Source: Noviluteimonas caseinilytica (GTDB lineage: Bacteria > Pseudomonadota > Gammaproteobacteria > Xanthomonadales > Xanthomonadaceae). Taken from it: a DNA stretch of 64,000 nucleotides. The notes below the pieces were generated by a model. The model did no database searches. It saw nothing but the letters and a program-made list of their open reading frames with translations, and had not been told where the DNA came from. Every line of letters begins with the position of its first letter. The stretch's first letter is position 1. Position numbers and translations under genes: made by a program. The stretch covers positions 2,418,001-2,482,000 of the forward strand of contig NZ_AP024545.1 in the NCBI RefSeq assembly GCF_018406605.1, in the 5' to 3' direction. Below, piece by piece: positions 54,620-64,000 of the stretch.

Positions 54620-54645
54620 ACGACCGCCCAAGTGGCGGTCGTTTG
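54620..54645 (+). terminator. Rho-independent terminator after rplS
   Basis: Stem ACGACCGCC/GGCGGTCGT with a five-base loop, then TTGCGTTT. Confidence 0.75.
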
Positions 54646-54680
54646 CGTTTCAGCGACAACACCAGGTCGATACTTCGCCC

Positions 54681-55100
54681 ATGACGCAATCCCCGCCCGT
54701 CGCGCCCGCGCCGCCCGCCGGCGTCCGCATCGATCTCTGGCTGTGGGCAGCGCGCTTCTACAAGACGCGCAGCCTGGCCAAGCAGGCGATCGAGCACGGG
54801 AAAGTGGACGTCGCCGGCCAGCGCGCGAAAGCGTCGCGACAAGTGCACGTCGGCGATGCGCTGGTCGTGCTGCGCGGCGAGGAACGTTTCGAAGTGGAAG
54901 TGCGCGGGTTGGCGGACAAGCGCGGGCCGGCGTCGATCGCGCAAACGTTGTTCGTCGAATCCGAAGCTTCGCGTGCACGGCGCGAATCCGAGCGCGCCAC
55001 GCGCGCCGCGGAACGCGCCGGTTACCGCGCGCCCGAAGGCAAGCCCGACAAACGCGCGCGTCGCTTGATCCGCGCGCTCGGCGACATCGACGCGCTCTAG
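54681..55100 (+). CDS. hslR: Ribosome-associated heat shock protein Hsp15 (S4 domain)
   Basis: 139 residues with one S4 RNA-binding domain (VRIDLWLWAARFYKTRSLAKQAI). It binds free 50S subunits carrying nascent chains. The C-terminus is Arg-rich. It is convergent with mutS, and their stop codons overlap in the palindrome CTAG. Confidence 0.9.
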   Translation: MTQSPPVAPAPPAGVRIDLWLWAARFYKTRSLAKQAIEHGKVDVAGQRAKASRQVHVGDALVVLRGEERFEVEVRGLADKRGPASIAQTLFVESEASRARRESERATRAAERAGYRAPEGKPDKRARRLIRALGDIDAL

Positions 55101-57697
55101 AGCAATCCCTTCAGGCGGTACAGCGCTTCCAGCGCCTGGCGTGGCGTGAGTTCGTCCGGTTCGATCGCGGCCAGCGCTTCGATCGCCGCCGACGACGGTG
55201 CGAACAAACCGAACTGCTGCGGCGACTCCAGCGCGTCCACCGTCATCGGCATCACAGGTGCATCGCGGCCTTGCTGTTCGAGTTCCGCGAGGCGCCCGCG
55301 CGCCTGGCGCACGACGGCCTTCGGCAGGCCCGCCAACGCGGCCACCTGCAAGCCGAAGCTGCGATTCGCCGGCCCGTCCTTCACCGCGTGCATGAACACC
55401 AGCGCATCGCCGTGCTCCACCGCGTCGAGGTGTACGTTCGCGATGCCGCTGCCGGGTTCGGCCAGCGCGGTGAGTTCGAAGTAATGCGTCGCGAACAGCG
55501 TGTAGCTGCGATTGACCGCGGCAAGATGCCGCGCGCACGCATCGGCGAGCGCCAGGCCATCGTACGTGGACGTGCCGCGGCCGATTTCGTCCATCAACAC
55601 CAGCGACTCCGCCGTGGCGTGGTGGAGGATGTAGCTCGTCTCCGCCATCTCGACCATGAAGGTCGACTGCCCGCGCGCGAGATCGTCGCCGGCGCCGATG
55701 CGCGTGAGGATGCGGTCGATCGGGCCGATCACCGCGCGTGCGGCGGGCACGAAGCTGCCGATGTGCGCGAGCAAAACGATCAGCGCGTTCTGGCGCATGT
55801 ACGTCGACTTGCCGCCCATGTTCGGGCCGGTGATCACGCGCATGCGCACGTGCTCGTCGAACACCAGGTCGTTGGGTTCGAACGGTTCGTCGCGCACGGC
55901 TTCCACCACCGGGTGCCGGCCGCGCTCGACGTGGATGCCGGGTGCGTCGCGCAATTCCGGGCGCGCCCAGTCCAGCGCCTGCGCGCGTTCGGCGAAGCAG
56001 GCGAGCACGTCGAGTTCCGACAACGCGCCGGCGCAGCGCTTCAACGCATCGAGGTCGCGGTTGAGCGTGTCGAGCAGGCCGTCGTACAGCAGCTTCTCGC
56101 GCGCCAGCGAACGCTCGCGCGCGGACAGCACCTTGTCCTCGAACTGCTTGAGTTCCTCGGTGATGTAACGCTCGGCGCCGGTGAGCGTCTGGCGGCGCGT
56201 GTAATGCGTGGGCGCGCGCACCGACTGGCCCTTGCTGATCTCGATGAAGTAGCCGTGCACGCGGTTGTAGCCGACCTTCAGCGTCGCGATGCCGGTGGCG
56301 GCGCGTTCGCGCGCTTCCAGGTCGACGAGGAACTGGTCCGCGTTCGTCGACAGGCGACGCAGTTCGGCGAGGTCGGCGTCGTAGTCGTCCGCGAACACGC
56401 CGCCATCGCGCGCCAGCACCGGCGGCTGCGGCACGAGCGCAGTCGCGAGGAGATGCGCGTTGGCCGCGTGTTCGCCGAGTTCGGCGGCGAGCGCCTGCAG
56501 GCGGGGCGAATCCAGCGGCGCGAGCAGGGCGCGCACGCCGGGCAGCAACGCCAGGCCGTCGCGCAGCGTCGACAGGTCGCGCGGGCGCGCGCTGCGCAAC
56601 GCGATGCGGGTGAGGATGCGTTCGAGGTCGCCGAGCGCGCGGAAGCTCTCGCGCAACGTGGATTCAGCGCGAGCGTCGGCGAGCGTGGCGACGGCGTGGT
56701 GGCGTTCGCCGACGATGCGCCGGTCGCGCAACGGGCGATGCAGCCAGCGGCGCAGCAGCCGCCCGCCCATCGGCGTGATCGTCGTATCGATGACGCCGAG
56801 CAGGGTGGTGCGCGTGTCGCCGTCGACGCGCGTGTCGAGTTCCAGGTGCCGGCGCGTGGCGGCGTTCATCGCGATCGCACCGTCGCTGGCTTCGATCGCG
56901 ATCGCGCCGATGTGCGGCAGGCGCTGCTTCTGCGTTTCCTCGACGTAGCCGAGGAGGGCGCCGGCGGCCGCGATCGCGCGCGGACGGTCTTCGATGCCGA
57001 AGCCGGTGAGGTCGTGCAGCGCGAAGAATTGCAGCAACTGGCGACGGCCGGTGTCGGCGTCGAACAACCACGGCGGGCGACGGCGCGCGCCGGTGCGTTC
57101 GAGGACCGTGGGCGGCCACGTGCCGTCGTCGGGCACCAGGGTTTCGGCCGGCTCCAGGCGCGCGAGTTCGGCTTCGAGGGCGTCGTCGCTATCCACTTCG
57201 TTGACGAGGAACCGGCCGCTCGCCAGGTCCATCCACGCCAGGCCGTAGCCGCGCTTGTCGCGCGAGAGCGCAAGCAGCAGCGTGTCGCGGCGTTCGCTCA
57301 GCAGCGCTTCGTCGGTGACCGTGCCCGGGGTGACCACGCGCACGACCTTGCGGTCGACGATGCCCTTGGACGTCGCGGGATCCCCGATCTGTTCGCAGAT
57401 CGCCACCGATTCGCCCAGCGCGACGAGGCGCGCCAGATACCCCTCGCACGCATGCACCGGCACGCCCGCCATCGGGATGGGCTGGCCTGCGGAACTGCCG
57501 CGTTGGGTGAGCGTGATGTCGAGCAGGCGCGCGGCCTTGCGCGCGTCGTCGAAGAACAACTCGTAGAAGTCGCCCATCCGGAAGAACAGCAGGACGTCCG
57601 GGTGCTCCGCCTTCGCGGCGAAGAACTGGCGCATGAGGGGCGTGTGTTCGGCCTGGGCGCGCGCGCTGGCGGCCGCTTCCTTCTCTTTCAACGACAT
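55097..57697 (-). CDS. mutS: DNA mismatch repair protein MutS
   Basis: 866 residues. The mismatch-binding domain has FFRMGDFYELFFDDAR (the F-x-E wedge). The ATPase domain has Walker A GPNMGGKST near residue 623, with DEIGRGTSTYDGLALA and FATHYFELT. ATG at 57697 gives MSLKEKEAAASARAQ. A far longer upstream extension in the same frame is antisense to the YbaL gene and is not coding. Confidence 0.97.
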   Translation of the reverse strand: MSLKEKEAAASARAQAEHTPLMRQFFAAKAEHPDVLLFFRMGDFYELFFDDARKAARLLDITLTQRGSSAGQPIPMAGVPVHACEGYLARLVALGESVAICEQIGDPATSKGIVDRKVVRVVTPGTVTDEALLSERRDTLLLALSRDKRGYGLAWMDLASGRFLVNEVDSDDALEAELARLEPAETLVPDDGTWPPTVLERTGARRRPPWLFDADTGRRQLLQFFALHDLTGFGIEDRPRAIAAAGALLGYVEETQKQRLPHIGAIAIEASDGAIAMNAATRRHLELDTRVDGDTRTTLLGVIDTTITPMGGRLLRRWLHRPLRDRRIVGERHHAVATLADARAESTLRESFRALGDLERILTRIALRSARPRDLSTLRDGLALLPGVRALLAPLDSPRLQALAAELGEHAANAHLLATALVPQPPVLARDGGVFADDYDADLAELRRLSTNADQFLVDLEARERAATGIATLKVGYNRVHGYFIEISKGQSVRAPTHYTRRQTLTGAERYITEELKQFEDKVLSARERSLAREKLLYDGLLDTLNRDLDALKRCAGALSELDVLACFAERAQALDWARPELRDAPGIHVERGRHPVVEAVRDEPFEPNDLVFDEHVRMRVITGPNMGGKSTYMRQNALIVLLAHIGSFVPAARAVIGPIDRILTRIGAGDDLARGQSTFMVEMAETSYILHHATAESLVLMDEIGRGTSTYDGLALADACARHLAAVNRSYTLFATHYFELTALAEPGSGIANVHLDAVEHGDALVFMHAVKDGPANRSFGLQVAALAGLPKAVVRQARGRLAELEQQGRDAPVMPMTVDALESPQQFGLFAPSSAAIEALAAIEPDELTPRQALEALYRLKGLL

Positions 57698-57814
57698 GGC
57701 TCCGGAGTGCGGCGCACCGCGGGCGACAGTATGTCGCGATTGCGGCGCGCTTCGAAGCACGGGACGACGCGGGCGGGCAGGTAGGATGGAGCCTTCCGCA
57801 ATCCCGAGGTGACG

Positions 57815-59491
57815 ATGCCCCACGGCGTAGCTCTGATTTCCACGCTCGCGACCGCCTTCGGGGCGGCGCTGATCCTCGGGTTCATCGCGGCACGGCTGCG
57901 GCTGCCGGCGCTGGTGGGCTACCTGCTGGCGGGCGTGCTGATCGGGCCGTTCACGCCGGGCTTCGTGGCCGACACGGCCCTGGCCGCGGAGCTCGCCGAA
58001 ATCGGCGTGATGCTGCTGATGTTCGGGGTGGGGCTGCATTTCTCGCTCGACGACCTGATGGAAGTCCGCAAGGTCGCGCTGCCCGGCGCGGTGCTGCAGA
58101 TCGCGGCGGCGACGGGGCTGGGGGCGCTGGTCGCGCACTGGTGGGGCTGGTCGTGGGGCGCGGCGCTGGTGTTCGGCCTGGCGTTGTCGGTGGCGAGCAC
58201 GGTGGTGCTGCTGCGCGCGATGGAGTCGCGCGGCCTGCTGGAATCGATGAACGGGCGCATCGCCGTGGGCTGGCTGGTGGTGGAGGACCTGGCGATGGTG
58301 CTGGTGCTCGTGCTGCTGCCGCCGATGGCCGGCGCGCTGGGCGGCACGAATGCGCCGGAGACGGGCAACCTCTGGCTCGCGCTGGGCACGACGTTGCTGA
58401 AAGTGGGCGCGTTCCTCGCGGTGATGCTGATCGCGGGGCGCAAGTTCCTGCCGCGGCTGCTGTGGTGGGTGGCGCAGACGGGGTCGCGCGAATTGTTCAC
58501 GCTGGCGGTGGTCGCGTGCGCGGTGGGCATCGCGTACGGGGCGGGCGAACTGTTCGATGTGTCGTTCGCGCTGGGTGCGTTCTTCGCGGGCATGGTGTTG
58601 CGCGAATCGGAATTCGCGCACCGCGCGGCCAGCGAATCGTTGCCGCTGCGCGATGCGTTCGCGGTGTTGTTCTTCGTGTCGGTCGGCATGTTGTTCGATC
58701 CGATGGTGCTGGTGCACGAGCCGCTGCGCGTGCTCTTGGTCGTGGCGATCATCGTGCTCGGCAAGACGCTGGCCGCCGCGTTGCTGGTGCTGCTGTTGCG
58801 CTATCCGTTGAACACGGCGCTCACGGTGTCGGCGAGCCTGGCGCAGATCGGCGAGTTCTCTTTCATCCTCGCGGGGCTGGGCATGTCGCTGGGCCTGCTG
58901 CCTGCGGAAGGCAACAGCCTGGTGCTCGCGGGCGCGCTCATTTCGATCGCGATCAATCCGCTGTTGTTCGGCGCGATCGAACCGCTGCAGCGATGGATCC
59001 GCGCGCGATCGGCGCTGGCGCGGCAACTGGAGCAGCCCGTCGATCCGATGGCCGCGCTGCCGATGTCGACCGATCCGAAATTCCTCGCCGGCCACGCGGT
59101 GCTCGTCGGCTACGGGCGGGTGGGGCGGCGGATCGCGGCGCAACTTTCGGCGCGCGACGTGCCGGTGGTGGTGGTCGAGCAGCACCGCGAGCGCGTCGAA
59201 GCCTTGCGCGAACAGGGCGCGGCCGCGGTGTCGGGTGATGCGGCCGAACCGGGCGTGCTGGTGCAGGCGCACATCGCGCGGGCGCGCTGGTTGATCGTTG
59301 CGATCCCCGACACCTTCAGCGTGCGGCAGATGGTGGAGACCGCGCGCACGCTCAATCCCGGCATCGACATCGTCGTGCGCAGCCACAACGAGGAAGAAGC
59401 CGCGCTGCTGACGCAGGAACACGTCGGGCGCGTGTTCCTCGGCGAAGCGGAACTGGCCGACGGCATGGCGCGCCACGTCCTCGGCCAATGA
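57815..59491 (+). CDS. ybaL: CPA2 monovalent cation/proton antiporter with TrkA-N domain (YbaL type)
   Basis: 558 residues. About 12 transmembrane helices include ILGFIAARLRLPALVGYLLAG and SVASTVVLLRAMES. A cytosolic Rossmann domain begins near residue 425 (GHAVLVGYGRVGRRIAAQL). The absence of a TrkA-C domain and overall layout fit YbaL/KefB-like proteins. Starts GTG 57809 or ATG 57815; the latter has AGGTGA at a good distance. Confidence 0.88.
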   Translation: MPHGVALISTLATAFGAALILGFIAARLRLPALVGYLLAGVLIGPFTPGFVADTALAAELAEIGVMLLMFGVGLHFSLDDLMEVRKVALPGAVLQIAAATGLGALVAHWWGWSWGAALVFGLALSVASTVVLLRAMESRGLLESMNGRIAVGWLVVEDLAMVLVLVLLPPMAGALGGTNAPETGNLWLALGTTLLKVGAFLAVMLIAGRKFLPRLLWWVAQTGSRELFTLAVVACAVGIAYGAGELFDVSFALGAFFAGMVLRESEFAHRAASESLPLRDAFAVLFFVSVGMLFDPMVLVHEPLRVLLVVAIIVLGKTLAAALLVLLLRYPLNTALTVSASLAQIGEFSFILAGLGMSLGLLPAEGNSLVLAGALISIAINPLLFGAIEPLQRWIRARSALARQLEQPVDPMAALPMSTDPKFLAGHAVLVGYGRVGRRIAAQLSARDVPVVVVEQHRERVEALREQGAAAVSGDAAEPGVLVQAHIARARWLIVAIPDTFSVRQMVETARTLNPGIDIVVRSHNEEEAALLTQEHVGRVFLGEAELADGMARHVLGQ

Positions 59492-59558
59492 CGCACGGCC
59501 TGCGCGCGCAGCGTCGATTTGCGTTACAACGCGCGCTTGTCTTCCCCCGAGCGTTCGC

Positions 59559-60065
59559 ATGACCGTTGCCGCCGTTCCCGACGATCCCGCCCTGCAGGCG
59601 TTGTCCGCGCAACTCGGCGAACGCCTGCGCGCGTCGCACCACATGCTGGTCACCGCCGAGAGTTGCACCGGCGGCTGGATCGCGAAGGCGGTGACGGACG
59701 TGGCGGGGTCGTCCGACTGGTTCGACTGCGGCCTGGCCGCCTACAGCTACGAAGCGAAGCAGGCGTTGCTGGGCGTGCGCCCGGAGACGCTGGAACGCCA
59801 CGGCGCCGTCAGCCGCGAGACCGCGCTGGAGATGGTGGCCGGGGCGCTGGTGCATTCGGGCGCGTCGCTCGCGGTGGCCGTGACCGGCATCGCCGGGCCG
59901 GGCGGTGGCACGGCCGACAAGCCGGTGGGCACGGTCTGGATCGCCTGGAAGCGGCGCGGGGGCTATCCGAAGGCCGAGGTGTTCCAGTTCGACGGCGACC
60001 GCGAGGCCGTGCGCCGGCAGACCGTGGACGCCGCCCTGCGGGGACTGGGCGCCTTGCTCGACTGA
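59559..60065 (+). CDS. pncC: Nicotinamide-nucleotide amidase, CinA C-terminal domain
   Basis: 168 residues, the stand-alone CinA C-domain. It deamidates NMN in pyridine nucleotide recycling. Motifs: VTAESCTGGWIA with the catalytic Ser, VSRETALEMVAGAL, and AVAVTGIAGPGGGT. It precedes lexA, as is common in the family. The N-terminal competence-damage domain is absent. Confidence 0.93.
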   Translation: MTVAAVPDDPALQALSAQLGERLRASHHMLVTAESCTGGWIAKAVTDVAGSSDWFDCGLAAYSYEAKQALLGVRPETLERHGAVSRETALEMVAGALVHSGASLAVAVTGIAGPGGGTADKPVGTVWIAWKRRGGYPKAEVFQFDGDREAVRRQTVDAALRGLGALLD

Positions 60066-60069
60066 GGTG

Positions 60070-60107
60070 TTGACGGCTCCGGGGCGTGAGTAGTATTACT
60101 ACTCACA
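60070..60107 (+). promoter_or_regulatory. lexA promoter with overlapping LexA operator
   Basis: A perfect 21-base palindrome at 60086-60106 has the half-site GTGAGTAGTA and its reverse complement around a central T, matching the TAGTAnTACTA core known for Xanthomonas LexA. A -35 TTGACG (60070-60075) and -10 TATTAC (60094-60099, spacer 18) overlap it. Transcription would begin at about the A of the lexA ATG, just after the operator. Confidence 0.85.
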
Positions 60108-60736
60108 TGGACCTGACCGAAACCCAGCAAGCCATCCTCGCCCTCATCGCCGAGCGGATCGCGCGCGACGGGGTCCCGCCGTCCCAGACGGAAATCGCCC
60201 ACGCCTTCGGCTTCAAGGGCGTGCGGGCGGCGCAGTACCACCTCGAGGCGATGGAAACCGCCGGCGCCATCCAGCGCCTGCCGGGCAAGGCGCGGGGCAT
60301 CCGCATCGTGCATCCGGCCGGCGACGCCGCCCCCATGGCTGCCAACGACGACGCGCTGCGCCTGCCGGTGCTGGGCCGCGTCGCGGCGGGCGTGCCGATC
60401 GGCGCGGACATCAGCGGCGACAGCTACGTGCTGCTGGATCGCGTGTTCTTCTCGCCGGCGCCGGATTACCTGCTGAAGGTCAAGGGCGATTCGATGATCG
60501 ACGAAGGCATCTTCGACGGCGACCTGATCGGCGTGCACCGCACGCGCGACGCGCGTTCCGGGCAGATTGTCGTGGCGCGCGTGGATGACGCGATCACGGT
60601 GAAGCTGCTGAAGATGTCCGCCGACCGCATCCGCCTGCTGCCCCGCAATCCCGATTACGCACCGATCGACGTGCAGCCCGGCCAGGACTTCGCGATCGAA
60701 GGGCTGTATTGCGGCCTGGTGCGGCCCAACCGATGA
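60107..60736 (+). CDS. lexA: LexA SOS repressor
   Basis: 209 residues. The winged helix has PSQTEIAHAFGFKGVRAAQYHL. The peptidase has cleavage site Ala94-Gly95 (VAAGVP), Ser129 (KGDSM) and Lys166 (TVKLLK). ATG at 60107 gives MDLTETQQAILALIAERI, the usual LexA start, and lies one base after the operator; no ribosome binding site is possible if transcription starts there. A GTG 21 bases upstream is inside the operator and is rejected. Confidence 0.96.
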   Translation: MDLTETQQAILALIAERIARDGVPPSQTEIAHAFGFKGVRAAQYHLEAMETAGAIQRLPGKARGIRIVHPAGDAAPMAANDDALRLPVLGRVAAGVPIGADISGDSYVLLDRVFFSPAPDYLLKVKGDSMIDEGIFDGDLIGVHRTRDARSGQIVVARVDDAITVKLLKMSADRIRLLPRNPDYAPIDVQPGQDFAIEGLYCGLVRPNR

Positions 60737-60968
60737 ATTCGATGTACGAGCGCACTTCTCCTGGGTCGGTGCTTTCCGACACGCGGGCGCGGCGTTGCCC
60801 GATGTCCAACTCCCTCCCCGATGAGAAAAAATCTTCCCCATGCGCTCACGTCTCAGCCCACGCGACAAGTCCCGAGTAGCTTCCTCCCCAGACGACGGGG
60901 CGGCGGTTTCCAAGACGATGCCTCGCCCGGATTCGAACCCAAATCCAAATAGAGCCAAGGACACGACG

Positions 60969-62006
60969 ATGGACGAGAACAAGAAGCGCGCCCTTTCCGC
61001 CGCCCTCGGGCAGATCGAGAAGCAGTTCGGCAAGGGCTCGGTGATGCGCATGGGCGACAAGCCCGTGGAAGCGGCGGAGGTCATCGGCACCGGTTCGCTG
61101 ATGCTCGACATCGCGCTCGGCATCGGCGGCCTGCCCAAGGGGCGCGTGGTCGAGATCTACGGTCCCGAGTCCTCCGGCAAGACCACGCTCACGCTGCAGA
61201 CCATCGCGCAGTGCCAGAAGGCGGGCGGCACCGCGGCGTTCATCGACGCCGAGCACGCGCTCGATCCGGGCTACGCGCAGAAGCTGGGCGTCAACATCGA
61301 AGACCTGCTGGTCTCGCAGCCCGACACCGGCGAACAGGCACTCGAGATCGCCGACATGCTCGTGCGCTCGGCCGCCGTCGACATGGTGGTCATCGACTCC
61401 GTCGCCGCACTCACCCCGCGCGCGGAAATCGAAGGCGAAATGGGCGACCAGCTCCCGGGCCTGCAGGCGCGGCTCATGAGCCAGGCGCTGCGCAAGCTGA
61501 CCGGCAACATCAAGCGCAGCAACTGCATGGTCATCTTCATCAACCAGCTGCGCATGAAGATCGGCGTGATGATGCCGGGCCAGAGCCCGGAAACCACCAC
61601 GGGCGGCAACGCACTCAAGTTCTACGCCTCCATCCGCCTCGACATCCGCCGCATCGGCTCGGTGAAGAAGGGCGACGAGATCATCGGCAACGAAACGCGC
61701 ATCAAGGTCGTCAAGAACAAGATGGCGCCGCCGTTCAAGCAGGTCATCACCGAGATCCTCTACGGCGAAGGCATCAGCCGCGAAGGCGAACTGATCGAGA
61801 TGGGCGTCAACGCCAAGCTCGTCGAGAAATCCGGCGCCTGGTACAGCGCGTACGACGAGCGCATCGGGCAGGGCAAGGAGAACGCGCGCCAGTTCCTCAA
61901 GGACAACCCGGCGATGGCGTTGCGCCTGGAAACGGAACTGCGCGCCAAGCTCGTGCCGCAGATCGATGCGCCGCGCGATGCCGCACCGGAAGCGATCGAA
62001 GACTGA
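60969..62006 (+). CDS. recA: RecA recombinase
   Basis: 345 residues. Walker A GPESSGKTT at 65-73, MGDQLPGLQARLMSQALRKL (L1), and GGNALKFYASIRLDIRR (L2-linked). It drives strand exchange and LexA cleavage. ATG at 60969 follows CAAGGACAC; the longer frame is non-coding leader. In the 232 bases between lexA and recA no copy of the lexA palindrome is visible. Confidence 0.97.
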   Translation: MDENKKRALSAALGQIEKQFGKGSVMRMGDKPVEAAEVIGTGSLMLDIALGIGGLPKGRVVEIYGPESSGKTTLTLQTIAQCQKAGGTAAFIDAEHALDPGYAQKLGVNIEDLLVSQPDTGEQALEIADMLVRSAAVDMVVIDSVAALTPRAEIEGEMGDQLPGLQARLMSQALRKLTGNIKRSNCMVIFINQLRMKIGVMMPGQSPETTTGGNALKFYASIRLDIRRIGSVKKGDEIIGNETRIKVVKNKMAPPFKQVITEILYGEGISREGELIEMGVNAKLVEKSGAWYSAYDERIGQGKENARQFLKDNPAMALRLETELRAKLVPQIDAPRDAAPEAIED

Positions 62007-62028
62007 CCCGACGTCCTCCCCGCTGGCT

Positions 62029-62601
62029 ATGGGATGGCACAGCGGGGAGGGCGATCGGGACCAGGCGGATGCACGCGAAGCCGCGGATGCGTCGTCGGAG
62101 GCCTCGGCCGCCGACGCGCGCAAACCCGACGATCGCCCCGCACGCCGCAAGCGTCCCGAAGCCACGCCTGCCCAGCGCGCCCTCGGCCTGCTGGTCCGGC
62201 GCGAACACTCCCGCCGCGAGCTGACGCGCAAGCTCACCGCGCGCGGCGTGGAGGTCGATGCCGCCGTCGCGGCCGTCGACAAGATGCAGGCGGCCGGTTG
62301 GCAGGATGACGGCCGCTTTGCGGAACAACTCATCCGTAGCCGGGCGGCCACCGGCTACGGCCCGGTCCGCATCCGCGCCGAACTGGCCATGCACGGCCTC
62401 CCGCGCGAAGCGGTCTCCACCGCGATGGAATCGGCCGAAGCCGACTGGCCCTCGCTCGCCCGCGACCTGGTGCAACGCCGCTTCGGCCCCGCCGTCGCCG
62501 ACGATCGCGACCTCCGCTACAAGGCCGCCGATTGGCTGCTGCGCCGCGGTTTTTCCAACGACCACGTCCGGGCCGCGACCCGCTTCGATCCCGACGACTG
62601 A
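62029..62601 (+). CDS. recX: RecX regulatory protein
   Basis: 190 residues. An acidic and Arg-rich N-terminal extension (about 1-55) precedes the RecX core: ALGLLVRREHSRRELTRKL, GWQDDGRFAEQLIRSRAATGYG in two parts, and WLLRRGFSNDHVRAATRF. It inhibits RecA filaments. ATG at 62029, 22 bases after recA, so probably the same transcript. Confidence 0.93.
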   Translation: MGWHSGEGDRDQADAREAADASSEASAADARKPDDRPARRKRPEATPAQRALGLLVRREHSRRELTRKLTARGVEVDAAVAAVDKMQAAGWQDDGRFAEQLIRSRAATGYGPVRIRAELAMHGLPREAVSTAMESAEADWPSLARDLVQRRFGPAVADDRDLRYKAADWLLRRGFSNDHVRAATRFDPDD

Positions 62602-62769
62602 GCCCGCGGCCGCACCGATCGCAGCCGATCGCGGAACCACGCGTTTCACCCACGACCTGACGGCATTCCGGCCGGGCTGATACGCTTCGCCCCTCCCGGA
62701 GCGCAGGCTCCGCGTCCGCCCCCGGCGACGCGGCCGCCGTCGCGCCCGCGTTCCCCTTCCGGTCGCCGC

Positions 62770-64000
<1,231 letters not shown>

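Noticed and set aside
57698..59668. Upstream extension of the mutS frame
   Set aside because: It is antisense to the YbaL-type antiporter gene, and MutS proteins start at MSLKEK-like sequence.

Overview
The window is chromosomal DNA, very GC-rich, from a gammaproteobacterium of the Xanthomonadaceae/Lysobacteraceae, most likely Lysobacter-like. Several signs point there. The housekeeping blocks are rpsT | murJ-ribF-ileS-lspA-ispH, ffh | rpsP-rimM-trmD-rplS and pncC/cinA-lexA-recA-recX-alaS. A LexA box built on GTAGTAnTACTAC sits on lexA. Many promoters have a TAGAAT -10. Large GC-rich intergenic hairpins are common. Most genes are dense, co-directional and often overlap by ATGA, GTGA or TGATG.

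Layout. 1-2634: phosphate acquisition (pstS truncated by the window edge, with a three-half-site Pho box; a repeat-filled 755-base intergenic region; an OprP/OprO-type porin). 2635-8980: nth with a Cys-rich small gene and a crotonase, a degenerate FKBP-like protein, a DUF1289/Nudix/sulfurtransferase run, an enoyl-CoA isomerase, a PCu(A)C copper chaperone and a hotdog thioesterase. 8975-21340: uvrA, rplU-rpmA, obgE, rpsT and the murJ-ribF-ileS-lspA-ispH block. 21377-24050: tRNA-Thr(CGT), followed by a lower-GC islet that begins with a DUF429 gene bracketed by two copies of the tRNA terminator region and continues with small orphan genes. 24106-26407: psiF, a DUF3667 membrane protein, a GNAT acetyltransferase and a low-molecular-weight protein tyrosine phosphatase.

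26713-42872 is the distinctive part of the window, an exopolysaccharide (Wzx/Wzy-type) locus. In order: a WecA-type initiating transferase fused to a degenerate WecB-like domain; a Wzc-type tyrosine autokinase; two tandem asparagine-synthase-like proteins lacking the glutaminase domain; two tandem Tat-exported parallel beta-helix proteins; a Wzx flippase; a Wzy-like polymerase; one GT4 glycosyltransferase; a YdcF/DUF218 protein; and a Wza-type export lipoprotein. The gene set suggests a short-repeat polymer that may be amidated and trimmed or epimerised by the beta-helix enzymes. That function is inference.

43014-64000: radA, a hicAB toxin-antitoxin pair, a marR-OMF-emrA-emrB efflux operon with a clear MarR-type operator, a YpjD-like cytochrome assembly protein, ffh, rpsP-rimM-trmD-rplS, hslR overlapping the end of mutS, a YbaL-type antiporter, pncC/cinA, lexA with a promoter-operator that predicts a leaderless mRNA, recA, recX and the 5' part of alaS.
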